A DNA stretch of 64,000 bases from Actinomycetota bacterium. GTDB taxonomy: Bacteria > Actinomycetota > Geothermincolia > Geothermincolales > RBG-13-55-18. The stretch covers positions 106,720 through 170,719 of the forward strand of contig JASEFK010000001.1 in the NCBI GenBank assembly GCA_030019255.1, read 5' to 3'. The first letter of the stretch is position 1. Every line of letters begins with the position of its first letter. Below the pieces are notes generated by a model that was given only the letters and a program-made list of their open reading frames with translations, was not told where the DNA came from and did not search any database. This document shows positions 52,245-60,616 of the stretch, piece by piece. A program made the position numbers and the translations under genes.

Positions 52245-54893
52245 TTGAAGAGCGGGGAGATAAGGAGGAAGTTTCTGGAGTACTTCCGGGAGAAGGGTCA
52301 CCGGGTGGTGAAGAGCTCGTCCCTCATCCCCGATGACCCCACCCTCCTGCTCACCAACGCGGGAATGGTGCAGTTCAAGCCCTATTTTCTGGGGCTGGAG
52401 AAACCGGAGTTCACCCGGGCCACCACCTGCCAGAAATGCGTGCGCACCACGGATATCGACAAGGTGGGCCATACCGCGCGCCATCTCACCTTCTTCGAGA
52501 TGCTGGGGAATTTCAGCTTCGGGGACTATTACAAGCGCGAGGCCATACCCTGGGCCTGGGAATTCCTGGTAGGAGAGATGGGGCTGGACCCCGGCCGGAT
52601 GTACTGCTCCGTTTTCCGCGAGGACGACGAGGCCTACGAGATATGGCGGGACGTGGTGGGAATCCCGGAGGAGCGCCTGGTGCGCCTGGGGGAGGAGGAC
52701 AACTTCTGGGACATGGGCACCACGGGACCCTGCGGCCCCTGCTCGGAGATCATCTACGACCAGGGGGAGGAATTCGGGTGTGGAAGGCCGGATTGCCGGG
52801 TGGGCTGCGACTGCGACCGTTACCTGGAATTGTGGAACCTGGTCTTCATGCAGTTCGAGAGGGACGAGAAGGGCGAGCTGCACCCCCTCCCCTCCAAGAA
52901 CATCGACACCGGGCTGGGCCTGGAAAGGCTGGCATCGGTGCTGCAGGGGGTGCCCAACAACTTCGAGACCGACACCCTAGCCGCCGTCCTCCAGGCGGTC
53001 TCCTCCCTTTCCGGGGTGAGGTACGGGGCGGAGGAGAAGAGCGACGTATCCCTGAAGATCGTGGCCGACCACTCCCGGGCCTTCACCTTCATGGTCGGCG
53101 ATGGCATACTCCCCTCCAACGAGGACCGGGGTTACATCCTGCGCCGGTTAATCCGGCGCGCCGTGCGTCACGGAAGGCTCCTGGGCATCGAGCGCGTTTT
53201 CCTGCCCGACCTGGTGGAGGTGGTGGTGGAAACCATGGGAGAGGCCTATCCGGAACTGGTCAAGAACCGGGCCTTCATCGCCTCCATAGTGCGCAGCGAG
53301 GAGGAGAGGTTCACCCAGACCCTGCGCAGCGGACTGGCCTATTTCCAACAGGCGGTGGAGGAGCTGCGGGAAAGGGGCGGCAATACCATCCCGGGGGAGG
53401 TGGCCTTCCACCTCCACGACACCCTGGGTTTCCCCCTCGAGCTCACCCGGGAGCTCTCCCGGGAGCAGGGCCTTTCCCTGGACGAGAAGGGTTTCGCGAC
53501 CCTGATGGAGGAACAGCGAGAAAGGGCCCGGGCGGCAAGGGTGGAGGAGGGATATGCCGCCCAGGTGCAGGAGATTTACGGCGAGGTGCTGGACAACTAC
53601 GGGGAGACCCTCTTCACGGGGTATGAGACCCTCGCGGAGAGGGCCCGCCTGGTGGCGGTGGTCAGGGAGGGCCGGGCCGTGGCGGAGGCCGTGGAAGGGG
53701 AGGAAGTGGAGTTCTTCCTGGACCGCACGCCTTTCTACGGCGAGAAGGGAGGACAGGTAGGGGACCGGGGGGTCATCCGTTCCGATTCCGGGGAGGCGGA
53801 GGTGATGGACACCTATCATCCAGCCCAGGGCCTGACCTCCCACCGGGTGAAAATAAGGCGGGGCGCTTTTTCGGTGGGACAGGCGGTGGAGGCGGAGGTG
53901 GACAGGGAGAGGCGGCTGGCCATCCGCCGCAACCATACCGCCACCCACATCCTCCACTACGCGCTGCGCCAGGTCCTGGGGGAACACGCCAAGCAGGCCG
54001 GTTCCCTGGTGGAACCCCACCGGCTGCGTTTCGACTTCACGCATTACGCGCCCCTGACCCGGGAGGAGCTCCAGCGGGTGGAGGAGCTGGCCAACCGCCT
54101 GATAATCGAGGACTACCCGGTGCGCGCCTACGTGACCACCTACGATTACGCGGTGAGCATCGACGCCGTGGCCCTCTTCGGGGAGAAGTACGGTGAGTAC
54201 GTGCGGGTGGTGGAAGTGGACGACATAAGCCGGGAGCTGTGCGGGGGCACCCACGTGGCCAGGACGGGAGAAATCGGTTTCCTGGTGGTGGTGAGCGAGG
54301 GAGGCATCGGGGCCAATATGCGGCGGATCGAGGCGCTCACCGGCACGGCGGCTTACCGCTTCTTCCGCCGGAGGCAGGATATCCTGGAGGAGATGGCCTC
54401 CTCGCTGCGGGTGGAAGTGGACAGGCTCCCGGAAAGGGTGGAACGCCTCCGGGAGCGCCTGCGCGAGCTGGAGAACGAGCTCAAGAGGAGGGAGAGGGAG
54501 GAGGTTTCTTCCCTGGCGGAGAGAAGCGGCGCCTGGCGTGAGGAGGAGGTGAACGGCAGGCGCCTGCTCTGGGCGGAGGTCCCCGGGCTGGACGCCCAGG
54601 GGCTGAGGGAGCTGGCGGAGAGGACCTTAGCCCGCCGCAGCGCAGCGGCGGTGGCCATAGCCTCGGTGAGGGAGGATAAGGTGGGCCTGGTGGTGAACCT
54701 GTCCAGGGACCTGGTGGAGGCGGGCTTGAGCGCCGTGGACTTGGTGAGGAGGGGCGCCTCCTTGCTGGGAGGCGGAGGGGGCGGCCGCCCGGACATGGCC
54801 GTAGGGGGAGGTTCCCGGGTGGACAGGGCGGAGGAGGCCCTGCGCGCAGTGGGCGAGGAGATAAGGCGGAAGCTGGAAGGAACCCATGCGTAG
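52245..54893 (+). CDS. alaS: Alanyl-tRNA synthetase
   Basis: Class II synthetase with editing, 882 aa. Aminoacylation domain (FLEYFREKGHRVVKSSSLIP, TFFEMLGNFSFGDYYKREAI shown in part), a helical tRNA-binding domain, the editing domain with zinc motif HTATHILH and CGGTHVARTGEIG, and a C-terminal oligomerisation domain (GGGGGGRPDMAVGGG). TTG 52245 fits the family start and has GGGAGGAGGAC upstream; GTG 52197 would add 16 residues. The stop overlaps ruvX by eight bases. Confidence 0.96.
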   Translation: MKSGEIRRKFLEYFREKGHRVVKSSSLIPDDPTLLLTNAGMVQFKPYFLGLEKPEFTRATTCQKCVRTTDIDKVGHTARHLTFFEMLGNFSFGDYYKREAIPWAWEFLVGEMGLDPGRMYCSVFREDDEAYEIWRDVVGIPEERLVRLGEEDNFWDMGTTGPCGPCSEIIYDQGEEFGCGRPDCRVGCDCDRYLELWNLVFMQFERDEKGELHPLPSKNIDTGLGLERLASVLQGVPNNFETDTLAAVLQAVSSLSGVRYGAEEKSDVSLKIVADHSRAFTFMVGDGILPSNEDRGYILRRLIRRAVRHGRLLGIERVFLPDLVEVVVETMGEAYPELVKNRAFIASIVRSEEERFTQTLRSGLAYFQQAVEELRERGGNTIPGEVAFHLHDTLGFPLELTRELSREQGLSLDEKGFATLMEEQRERARAARVEEGYAAQVQEIYGEVLDNYGETLFTGYETLAERARLVAVVREGRAVAEAVEGEEVEFFLDRTPFYGEKGGQVGDRGVIRSDSGEAEVMDTYHPAQGLTSHRVKIRRGAFSVGQAVEAEVDRERRLAIRRNHTATHILHYALRQVLGEHAKQAGSLVEPHRLRFDFTHYAPLTREELQRVEELANRLIIEDYPVRAYVTTYDYAVSIDAVALFGEKYGEYVRVVEVDDISRELCGGTHVARTGEIGFLVVVSEGGIGANMRRIEALTGTAAYRFFRRRQDILEEMASSLRVEVDRLPERVERLRERLRELENELKRREREEVSSLAERSGAWREEEVNGRRLLWAEVPGLDAQGLRELAERTLARRSAAAVAIASVREDKVGLVVNLSRDLVEAGLSAVDLVRRGASLLGGGGGGRPDMAVGGGSRVDRAEEALRAVGEEIRRKLEGTHA

Positions 54894-55314
54894 CCTGGGG
54901 CTGGATATCGGAAGGCGCCGCATAGGTGTGGCCCTTTCCGACCCGCTGGGAATATACGCCTTTCCCCTCGAGACCCTGCCCGGAATGCCCCCCGAGGAGC
55001 TGCGCGCTTACGTGGAAAAAAGGGCCGGGGAAGGGGTGGACACGGTGGTCCTCGGGCTCCCCCGGACCCTTCGGGGTCACGAGGGAAGCGAAGCGAAAAG
55101 GGTGCGCGCCTACGCCAAGGCGCTCGCTTCCCTGGCCGGGTTGCGCGTGGTGATCTGGGACGAGAGGATGTCCACCGTGGAGGCCGAGAAGAGGCTGCGG
55201 GAAGCGGGACGCCTAAAACGGGGCAAGAAGGTGGACGCCCAGGCGGCGGCGGTCATCCTGCAGTCCTATCTGGATGCCGGGAGAAGAGGGAGAGAGACGG
55301 AAGGAGATGAGTAA
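54886..55314 (+). CDS. ruvX: Putative Holliday junction resolvase RuvX (YqgF)
   Basis: RNase H-fold nuclease of the YqgF/RuvX family, 142 aa, implicated in 16S rRNA maturation and in resolving junctions. Motifs: LGLDIGRRRIGVALSDP, VLGLPRTLRG, WDERMSTVEAEK, and VDAQAAAVILQSYLD, giving the catalytic acidic residues. ATG 54886 overlaps the alaS end by eight bases, and its own end overlaps mltG. The order alaS-ruvX-mltG is conserved in Gram-positive bacteria. Confidence 0.94.
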   Translation: MRSLGLDIGRRRIGVALSDPLGIYAFPLETLPGMPPEELRAYVEKRAGEGVDTVVLGLPRTLRGHEGSEAKRVRAYAKALASLAGLRVVIWDERMSTVEAEKRLREAGRLKRGKKVDAQAAAVILQSYLDAGRRGRETEGDE

Positions 55315-56488
55315 TTTCCCGGAGAGACCCGGAGACGGTATCCCCAAGGATGACGGGATCCTCTCCGCGGAGGAGCCACCGCCGGAGGGGGAGAAGGAAA
55401 CGCCGCGGTTTTCAGCAATGCCGCGCCCTTCAGGGGATGCGGAGGGCGCGCTTCCGGGAAGAAGAGCCGGGGCGCGGGCGTTCCGGGTGGCTCACCACCG
55501 CAGGAAATACGCGTTGCTGGCGGCGCTGACGGTCCTCCTGCTGATGGCCGGAATCCTTCTCTTCCGCCATTACTTCTGTCCCACCCGTGGAGAGACACCC
55601 GTACGCGTGGTCATAGAGGAGGGCGAGAACGCTTCCTCCATTGGAGAGAAGCTGCATGCGGAGGGGGTGGTCACCTCCGCCACCCTCTTCCGGATACTGG
55701 CCTGGTTTCAGGGCCGGCAGGGGAGGTTCCGGGCCGGGCATTACCTCTTATACCCCGGCATGCGTTACGGCGAGGTGTTCTCCATCCTCGAGGCGGGACC
55801 CAATTACCAGGTCCGCTTGACCATCCCCGAGGGGCTCACCGTGGAGCAGACGGCGGAACTGGCGGCGCGGGCGACGGGCATGGAGGCCGGAGAATTCCTG
55901 GAAGCTGCCGCGGCGGGCGACTACCAGCTGGAGATCCTGCCCGAGGAACAGAAGGGGAACCTGGAGGGCCTGCTTTTCCCCAAGACCTACGAGCTGCCCG
56001 CGGATATCGCTCCCCGGGAGCTGGTGGAGGTCCTCCTCCGGCAGTTCCAGGTGGAGACGGCGGGGCTGGACTGGTCGCGGGCAGAAAGACTGGGCGTGAC
56101 CCCCTACCAGGTGATCATCGTCGCTTCCCTCATCGAGAGGGAAGCGGCGCTGGAGGAAGAAAGGCCGCTGGTGGCGGCGGTGATCTACAACCGCCTGCGC
56201 CTGGGGATGCTGCTGCAGATCGACGCCACCGTGCAGTACGCGCTGCCGGAATGGAAGGCGGTGCTCACCTACGAGGACCTCAAGACGCCTTCCCCCTATA
56301 ACACCTACCTCCACAAGGGGCTGCCGCCGGCGCCCATCTGCAGCCCGGGCCTGGCCAGTATCAGGGCGGCCCTGGAGCCGGCGGACGTGGACTACCTCTA
56401 CTATGTGGCCACGGGAGGCGGGGGCCATTTCTTCACCGCCGATTACCAGGAGTTCCTGAGGGTCAAGGAAGAGGTGCAGCGCAAGTAG
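55307..56488 (+). CDS. mltG: Endolytic murein transglycosylase MltG
   Basis: Membrane-anchored glycan-chain terminase, 393 aa. It has a cytoplasmic N-terminal stretch of ~68 charged residues, one helix (YALLAALTVLLLMAGILLF), a LysM-like region (VRVVIEEGENASSIGEKL), and the YceG core with the catalytic Glu in IIVASLIEREA and the LQIDATVQYAL and SPYNTYLHKGLPPAPIC motifs. ATG 55307 overlaps the ruvX stop and has AAGGAG just before it. aroE usually follows mltG in related genomes but is absent here; a hydrogenase-like cluster follows instead. Confidence 0.94.
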   Translation: MSNFPERPGDGIPKDDGILSAEEPPPEGEKETPRFSAMPRPSGDAEGALPGRRAGARAFRVAHHRRKYALLAALTVLLLMAGILLFRHYFCPTRGETPVRVVIEEGENASSIGEKLHAEGVVTSATLFRILAWFQGRQGRFRAGHYLLYPGMRYGEVFSILEAGPNYQVRLTIPEGLTVEQTAELAARATGMEAGEFLEAAAAGDYQLEILPEEQKGNLEGLLFPKTYELPADIAPRELVEVLLRQFQVETAGLDWSRAERLGVTPYQVIIVASLIEREAALEEERPLVAAVIYNRLRLGMLLQIDATVQYALPEWKAVLTYEDLKTPSPYNTYLHKGLPPAPICSPGLASIRAALEPADVDYLYYVATGGGGHFFTADYQEFLRVKEEVQRK

Positions 56489-56700
56489 GCAGCCCGCTCG
56501 AGCTCTCCCGGAAGCCCGGTCCCGTATGGCAATTTCCACCAGGTCCCCGGTGGCGCGCATGAGGCCTTTCATGTTTAATAATTGAAGGAAGACGGGGGAG
56601 CGGCGGAAAGGGTCGGGGGCGGCTTGCGCGGGGGAAGAGGCGTCGAGGGTCCGCCGCGAGGGTGGCCGCCGTGCAGCGCGGGTCTCAAGGGCGGGTGAGG

Positions 56701-57189
56701 ATGGAAGAGGAACTGGACATACTGACCGGCAGGTGGAGGGCCCTGAGCGAGGTTCTCGCCGTCCTGGACCAGGCCGGAGGGGAGGTGACCGGGAGGTCCA
56801 CGGCCCAGCTCATGTATTTCGCCGGCAAGGACCTGGGGAAGAGGGAATCCGCCGCCCACGACCGCACGGAGGACCTGGAGCGCGCCCTGAGGTGGGTATT
56901 CCCGGGCCGGGAAGAGGTGTGGAAGGTCTCCCTCTGGAAGAATCAGGAAGACGAGGACTACTGGGTCTTTGAGGCCGAGGAGATGCTGGTGAGGCTCCTC
57001 TTCGAGGAATGCCCCCTGCGCCGCTCCTGCCTGGCTTCGGGGATTCCTCTCGGGGGTGTGGCCTGCCAGGCGGTGCACGGTTACGCCGCCGGGATGCTGC
57101 AGGAGATCTTCGGGCGCCGCGTGGACCTGCACACCCAGCACGCCGGGCCCGGGGCCTGCCTGGTGGTCCTCAAGACTACCCTGGGGTGA
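56701..57189 (+). CDS. V4R-like (4-vinyl reductase/hydrocarbon-binding) domain protein
   Basis: Protein of 162 aa with no close match that I can name. The C-terminal half resembles V4R domains: conserved Cys in FEECPLRRSC, a helical segment GGVACQAVHGYAAGMLQEIFG, a strand with RVDLHTQHAGPGACLVVL. V4R domains bind small hydrophobic ligands or cofactors and are found in bacteriochlorophyll synthesis, in archaeal regulators and in signalling proteins. The N-terminal half is helical (FAGKDLGKRES region). ATG 56701 is chosen; GTG 56695 and GTG 56662 are in frame. It ends four bases before the hydrogenase small-subunit gene, so it is probably part of that complex or senses for it. Confidence 0.55.
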   Translation: MEEELDILTGRWRALSEVLAVLDQAGGEVTGRSTAQLMYFAGKDLGKRESAAHDRTEDLERALRWVFPGREEVWKVSLWKNQEDEDYWVFEAEEMLVRLLFEECPLRRSCLASGIPLGGVACQAVHGYAAGMLQEIFGRRVDLHTQHAGPGACLVVLKTTLG

Positions 57190-57192
57190 GAC

Positions 57193-58080
57193 ATGGACAT
57201 CGCCCTTCTCTCGCTGAGTTCCTGCCTGGGGTGCCAGATGGTTTTCCTCAGCTTGGAGGAGTACCTTTACGGCCTCATCGGAGAAAACCGGGTGGTGTAC
57301 GCCCCCTTCATCATGGACCGGAAGGAGCTGGACCACGCCGACCTGGCCCTGGTGGAGGGCACGGTGAGGAACACGGAGCATTTCCTCCGGGCCCGGGAGA
57401 TCAGGGAGAAGGCGGACCGCGTGGTGGCCTTGGGGACTTGCGCCTGTTTCGGCGGGGTCCAGGGGCTGGCGGATCTCTATCCCGAGTACCGCCTTATCAA
57501 ATCTCGCTTCGGGGACACCGCCTTCGAGGGCGGGCCTCAGGGGGTTAAGAGGCTTTTGCCCCTTGATTCCTTCATCCGGGTGGATGCCTATCTTCCCGGC
57601 TGTCCCCCTCCCGCCGCGCTCATGGAGGGATTTCTTCGGGCGGCGGTCTCGGGGGACCGGCTCTCGAGGGAGGGCGCGACGGTATGCGCGGAATGTCCGG
57701 TGACCTCACCGCCCCTCCCGCAGCCCGGGCCGCGGCGTCTTACGGACGGCTCGGGCGAGCCCGGGAAATGCCTCCTCGAATCCGGATTCATCTGCCTGGG
57801 CCCCCTGACCCGGGACGGTTGCGGGGCGATCTGCCCCTCGGGGATGGGCGTTCCCTGCCGGGGATGCCGGGGGCCCGCCGGACGGGTGCTGGAGCGCGCC
57901 GACGTTGAGGCGGAGACGTCGAGGAGGCTGGCCAGGGCCACGGGCAGGAAGGAGGAGGAGATCAGGGCCGAGGTGCCCGATCCCGCCCACACCTATTACC
58001 TCTTCTGCCTCGCGGAACCGCTGCTGCGGAGGCGCCGTTCAGGAGGAACCTCCCCTTACCTGCACCGCCTGGGGGAGTAA
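57193..58080 (+). CDS. [NiFe]-hydrogenase small-subunit-like protein (MvhG type)
   Basis: Electron-transfer subunit of 295 aa. The proximal-cluster cysteines are present: SSCLGCQ (C11, C14), GTCACFGG (C83), and LPGCPPP (C137). The C-terminal part has the further cysteines of MvhG/F420-non-reducing hydrogenases: CAECP (165, 168), KCLLESGFICLGPLTRDGCG (193, 201, 210), C214, and PCRGC (222, 225), enough for two more [4Fe-4S] clusters. There is no Tat signal, so it is cytoplasmic. ATG 57193 follows GGGGTGAG. It pairs with the large-subunit homologue 59 bases downstream, whose active site is altered, so the electron path is intact but the catalytic end is not standard. Confidence 0.85.
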   Translation: MDIALLSLSSCLGCQMVFLSLEEYLYGLIGENRVVYAPFIMDRKELDHADLALVEGTVRNTEHFLRAREIREKADRVVALGTCACFGGVQGLADLYPEYRLIKSRFGDTAFEGGPQGVKRLLPLDSFIRVDAYLPGCPPPAALMEGFLRAAVSGDRLSREGATVCAECPVTSPPLPQPGPRRLTDGSGEPGKCLLESGFICLGPLTRDGCGAICPSGMGVPCRGCRGPAGRVLERADVEAETSRRLARATGRKEEEIRAEVPDPAHTYYLFCLAEPLLRRRRSGGTSPYLHRLGE

Positions 58081-58139
58081 GGTGGTTTTCAGGTGGCAGA
58101 AGGATCGTCCATGGGAGATGAGAGGACGCGGTTGAGGAT

Positions 58140-59450
58140 ATGGCCGAGCTGGTTATAAAGCCACTGACCAGGATATACGGCAACGCTTCCCTGAGGGTGG
58201 AGACGGAGGAGGGCTCGTCGCCGCGGGCCCGGTTCTCCGCCTTCGGATACCGGGGTTTCGAGATGATGGCCCGGGGGGTATACGTGGACAACCTGGTGCC
58301 CCTGGTCTCCCGGATCTGCGGGCCGGATTCACTGTTCCATCAGGCGGCCGCCTGCCTGGCGGTGGAAAGGGCTCTGGGGGTGCAGGCGCCTCCCGCGGCC
58401 CGGTCCTTGCGCGAACTGGCACTCTGGGCCCAGCTCTTCGAGCGCCACGCGGTCTCGCTTTCCGTGCACAGCCTGCCCGACCTCCTGTTCCCCTCCTCGG
58501 ATCCCGGCTTGCGCAACCTGGTGAGCATCTACCGCGTGGACGAGGAGGTGGTGAGGAGGCTGATGTCCCTGAAATCCCTGGGTACCGCGGTGCTTCGCGA
58601 AGCGGGAGGGACGCCGGTGCACGGGGTGAACTTCCGGCCCGGGGGCGTGGTCCGCGACCTCCCGCCGGAGTCCAGGGAGAGGCTGGCGGACAAGCTGAGG
58701 TCCGGGGAGCCCCTCCTGCTGGAGACGGCCAGGCTGGTGAAACTTCTCCTGAGGAGGAGCGAGGAGACGGTGAGGACGGCGGGAAGCATCGACGGTTCCT
58801 ATCTAGCCATGCGTTATCCGGGTGGAATGGAGATAACCGGGGGTGGACCAGCGCTGTACGTTCCCGGAGTAGAGGGAGTGGCCCCGCAGCCCATGGAAGA
58901 TCTGGGGGAGAGGTTGCGCGAGGAACCCTCGGTCCACGGCCACGTGGTCTATGCCTTCCTGGAGGGGGCGGAGGAACTGCGGGTGGGTCCCCTGGCGCGC
59001 CTGAACGTGAACGGGAGCTACGGTACCCCCAGGGCGGACGAGGAGCTGGCCGAGGTGAAGGAGACCTGGGGTTTCCCGGTGCGGTATCCCATGGTGGCCC
59101 ACGCGCTGAGGATGCTGGAGATGATCCATGCCTGGGAGAGGATGCTCGAACTCTTGAGGGAGCCGTCCCAGGGCTCACTCGGCGAGAACCTGAATCCGGG
59201 GGCGGGGAAGGCACGGGTATATCTTGAAGCCCCGGAAGGGGGGCTGGTGTACGGATTGGAGCTCGGCGAGGATGGCCTGGTGGAAAGGCTTTCCATCGTC
59301 TCCCCCCTGCAGTTCAACCTCCGGAGCCTGGAGAGGTCGCTGGCGGAGGCCTTTGCCGGCACCGGAAGGGAGGGCGGGGAGAAAGTGGCCGACGTCCTGC
59401 AGATGGTGGTGAGGGCTTACGCCCCCTGCATCCCCTGCGGGGTGCACTGA
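58140..59450 (+). CDS. [NiFe]-hydrogenase large-subunit homologue with a modified Ni site
   Basis: Homologue of the catalytic subunit (436 aa). The L1 motif is RICGPDSLFH (R58, C60, D63, H67), where the canonical RxCGxCxxxH has a second Cys at the position of D63. The L2 motif is APCIPCGVH (C430, C433, H436), with Ala for the usual Asp. So three of four nickel ligands remain and one bridging Cys is Asp. The protein ends exactly at the His after which maturation proteases cut, so there is no C-terminal extension to remove. Overall family similarity is clear in NGSYGTPRADEE and the flanking helices. It may be a non-hydrogenase or sensory derivative; no hyp maturation genes are in the window. 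Confidence 0.85.
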   Translation: MAELVIKPLTRIYGNASLRVETEEGSSPRARFSAFGYRGFEMMARGVYVDNLVPLVSRICGPDSLFHQAAACLAVERALGVQAPPAARSLRELALWAQLFERHAVSLSVHSLPDLLFPSSDPGLRNLVSIYRVDEEVVRRLMSLKSLGTAVLREAGGTPVHGVNFRPGGVVRDLPPESRERLADKLRSGEPLLLETARLVKLLLRRSEETVRTAGSIDGSYLAMRYPGGMEITGGGPALYVPGVEGVAPQPMEDLGERLREEPSVHGHVVYAFLEGAEELRVGPLARLNVNGSYGTPRADEELAEVKETWGFPVRYPMVAHALRMLEMIHAWERMLELLREPSQGSLGENLNPGAGKARVYLEAPEGGLVYGLELGEDGLVERLSIVSPLQFNLRSLERSLAEAFAGTGREGGEKVADVLQMVVRAYAPCIPCGVH

Positions 59451-59470
59451 TTGCCGGGAGGAGGACCGGG

Positions 59471-59740
59471 ATGGCGGACGGACGGCGGATAGTCGTAGAC
59501 GAGGCCCGGTGCATAGGCTGCTGGGAATGCGTGGAGCTCTGCCCGCAGACGCGGGGGACCCAGTTTCCGGTCTTCGAGAAGGGGGAAAGGGTACCGCGGG
59601 TGGTAAATCCAGGCAGCTGCCTGGCCTGCCTTACCTGCGTGGAGGGATGCCGCTCACAGGCATTGACCGTCGACGGCCGAAGGCGGTGGGAGGGGTACGT
59701 GGACCCGAGGGCCAGGAGCAAGGAGGAGGTCATCTATTGA
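59471..59740 (+). CDS. Two-cluster [4Fe-4S] ferredoxin-like protein
   Basis: Small iron-sulfur protein of 89 aa. Two cysteine sets are visible: CIGCWECVELCP and CLACLTCVEGC, each with the spacing of a [4Fe-4S] cluster, separated by a longer linker than in bacterial-type 2[4Fe-4S] ferredoxins. ATG 59471 follows GGGAGGAGGACC, 20 bases after the large-subunit gene, so it is very likely cotranscribed and a redox partner of the small subunit. No HdrABC or FrhB-like partner is nearby. Confidence 0.88.
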   Translation: MADGRRIVVDEARCIGCWECVELCPQTRGTQFPVFEKGERVPRVVNPGSCLACLTCVEGCRSQALTVDGRRRWEGYVDPRARSKEEVIY

Positions 59741-60050
59741 GGGCGATGCCGGCGCGGAATACCCTGAAAGCCTCACCGGAGAACCGGTAGGCTAGCGAGA
59801 AAGGGAGCGGGACCGGGCGGAGGCAAAGGCGAGGGCAGAAAGGCGCCGGGGGCTTGAGGCGCTTTGGCGTCGATTTGCGGCCGGGGTAGAGCCTGGGCAC
59901 GTCGGGGGCAGGGCCTCGGCGGCACGGAAGGTGACACGGAAGACGGCGAGGGGTGCCCAGGTTACCTCGGGCGTGAAGATAGGGATAAAATACGGAAATG
60001 AGGCGGCCATCTCGTTAAGAAAAAGGTGGAAATGTCGATACTTAACCATT
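59741..60050. other. Gap after the ferredoxin gene
   Basis: No gene, terminator or repeat recognised. Sequence becomes AT-rich towards the roadblock promoter. Confidence 0.4.
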
Positions 60051-60077
60051 GGAGTAAGAAGTTAACTTTACTATAAT
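60049..60077 (+). promoter_or_regulatory. Promoter of the roadblock/PATAN cluster
   Basis: Perfect TATAAT at 60072-60077 with TTGGAG at 60049-60054, spacer 17, in an AT-rich stretch (60045-60095). Predicted start about 60084, giving a ~125-base leader with a strong hairpin. Confidence 0.65.
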
Positions 60078-60106
60078 TAAACAACAGTATTAACGGACAC
60101 GGGGGG

Positions 60107-60142
60107 CTTCCGGGTTCGGTTAGACCCCACGAACCCGTGAAG
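60107..60142 (+). promoter_or_regulatory. Leader hairpin upstream of the first roadblock gene
   Basis: CGGGTTCG (60111-60118) and CGAACCCG (60130-60137) form a perfect 8-bp stem around an 11-base loop; CTTC/GAAG extends it to 12 bp with one bulged T. A ribosome-like GAAGGAG and a three-codon frame (ATG at 60151, M-E-G-stop) follow at once. There is no T-run, so it is not a simple terminator. Confidence 0.55.
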
Positions 60143-60208
60143 GAGAAAACGGATGGAAGGTTGACGGGAGCCTAAGAGGGTTATTCCCGGGGCAGGAGGT
60201 GGTGCGGT

Positions 60209-60562
60209 TTGCCCGATCTAAGGAAGGTTCTGGAGGAACTGGTGGCCACTGGTACGGTTCGGGCCGCGCTGGTGGTGGGAAGGGACGGGTTCATCATCGA
60301 AACCGCGGGCGAAGACGCCTCCCACCTGGAGGCCGTGGGCGCCATAGCCCCCAGCTCGCTGGGGGCCGCAGAGGTTATCGGGCTGGAGCTCGCCCAGGGC
60401 CCCATGTCCCAGGCCATGTTCGAGTTCGAGAAGGGCGCCATCCTCATGAGCGCGGTGGGAACCGATGCCATACTGGTATCCATCCTGCCCGCGGGAGCCA
60501 ACCTGGGGAAGGCGAGGTACGACATCCGCAAGTTCCTTCCCGTCATCGAAAGCTCTCTGTGA
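60209..60562 (+). CDS. Roadblock/LC7-domain protein 1
   Basis: Single-domain roadblock/LC7 protein (117 aa), the fold of MglB and of eukaryotic dynein light chain 7. It shows the helix DLRKVLEELVATGTVRAALVVGRDGFIIE and the later strands GAILMSAVGTDAILVSILP. Such proteins regulate small Ras-like GTPases (MglA type) or form signalling scaffolds. No GTPase gene is in the window. The start is TTG 60209 behind AGGAGGTGGT. This copy diverges from the other two downstream. Confidence 0.85.
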   Translation: MPDLRKVLEELVATGTVRAALVVGRDGFIIETAGEDASHLEAVGAIAPSSLGAAEVIGLELAQGPMSQAMFEFEKGAILMSAVGTDAILVSILPAGANLGKARYDIRKFLPVIESSL

Positions 60563-60616
60563 CCCGTGGGTGACTGAAGCCTGGCGGCGGGATACAAACC
60601 GTTACGGGAGGTTGAC

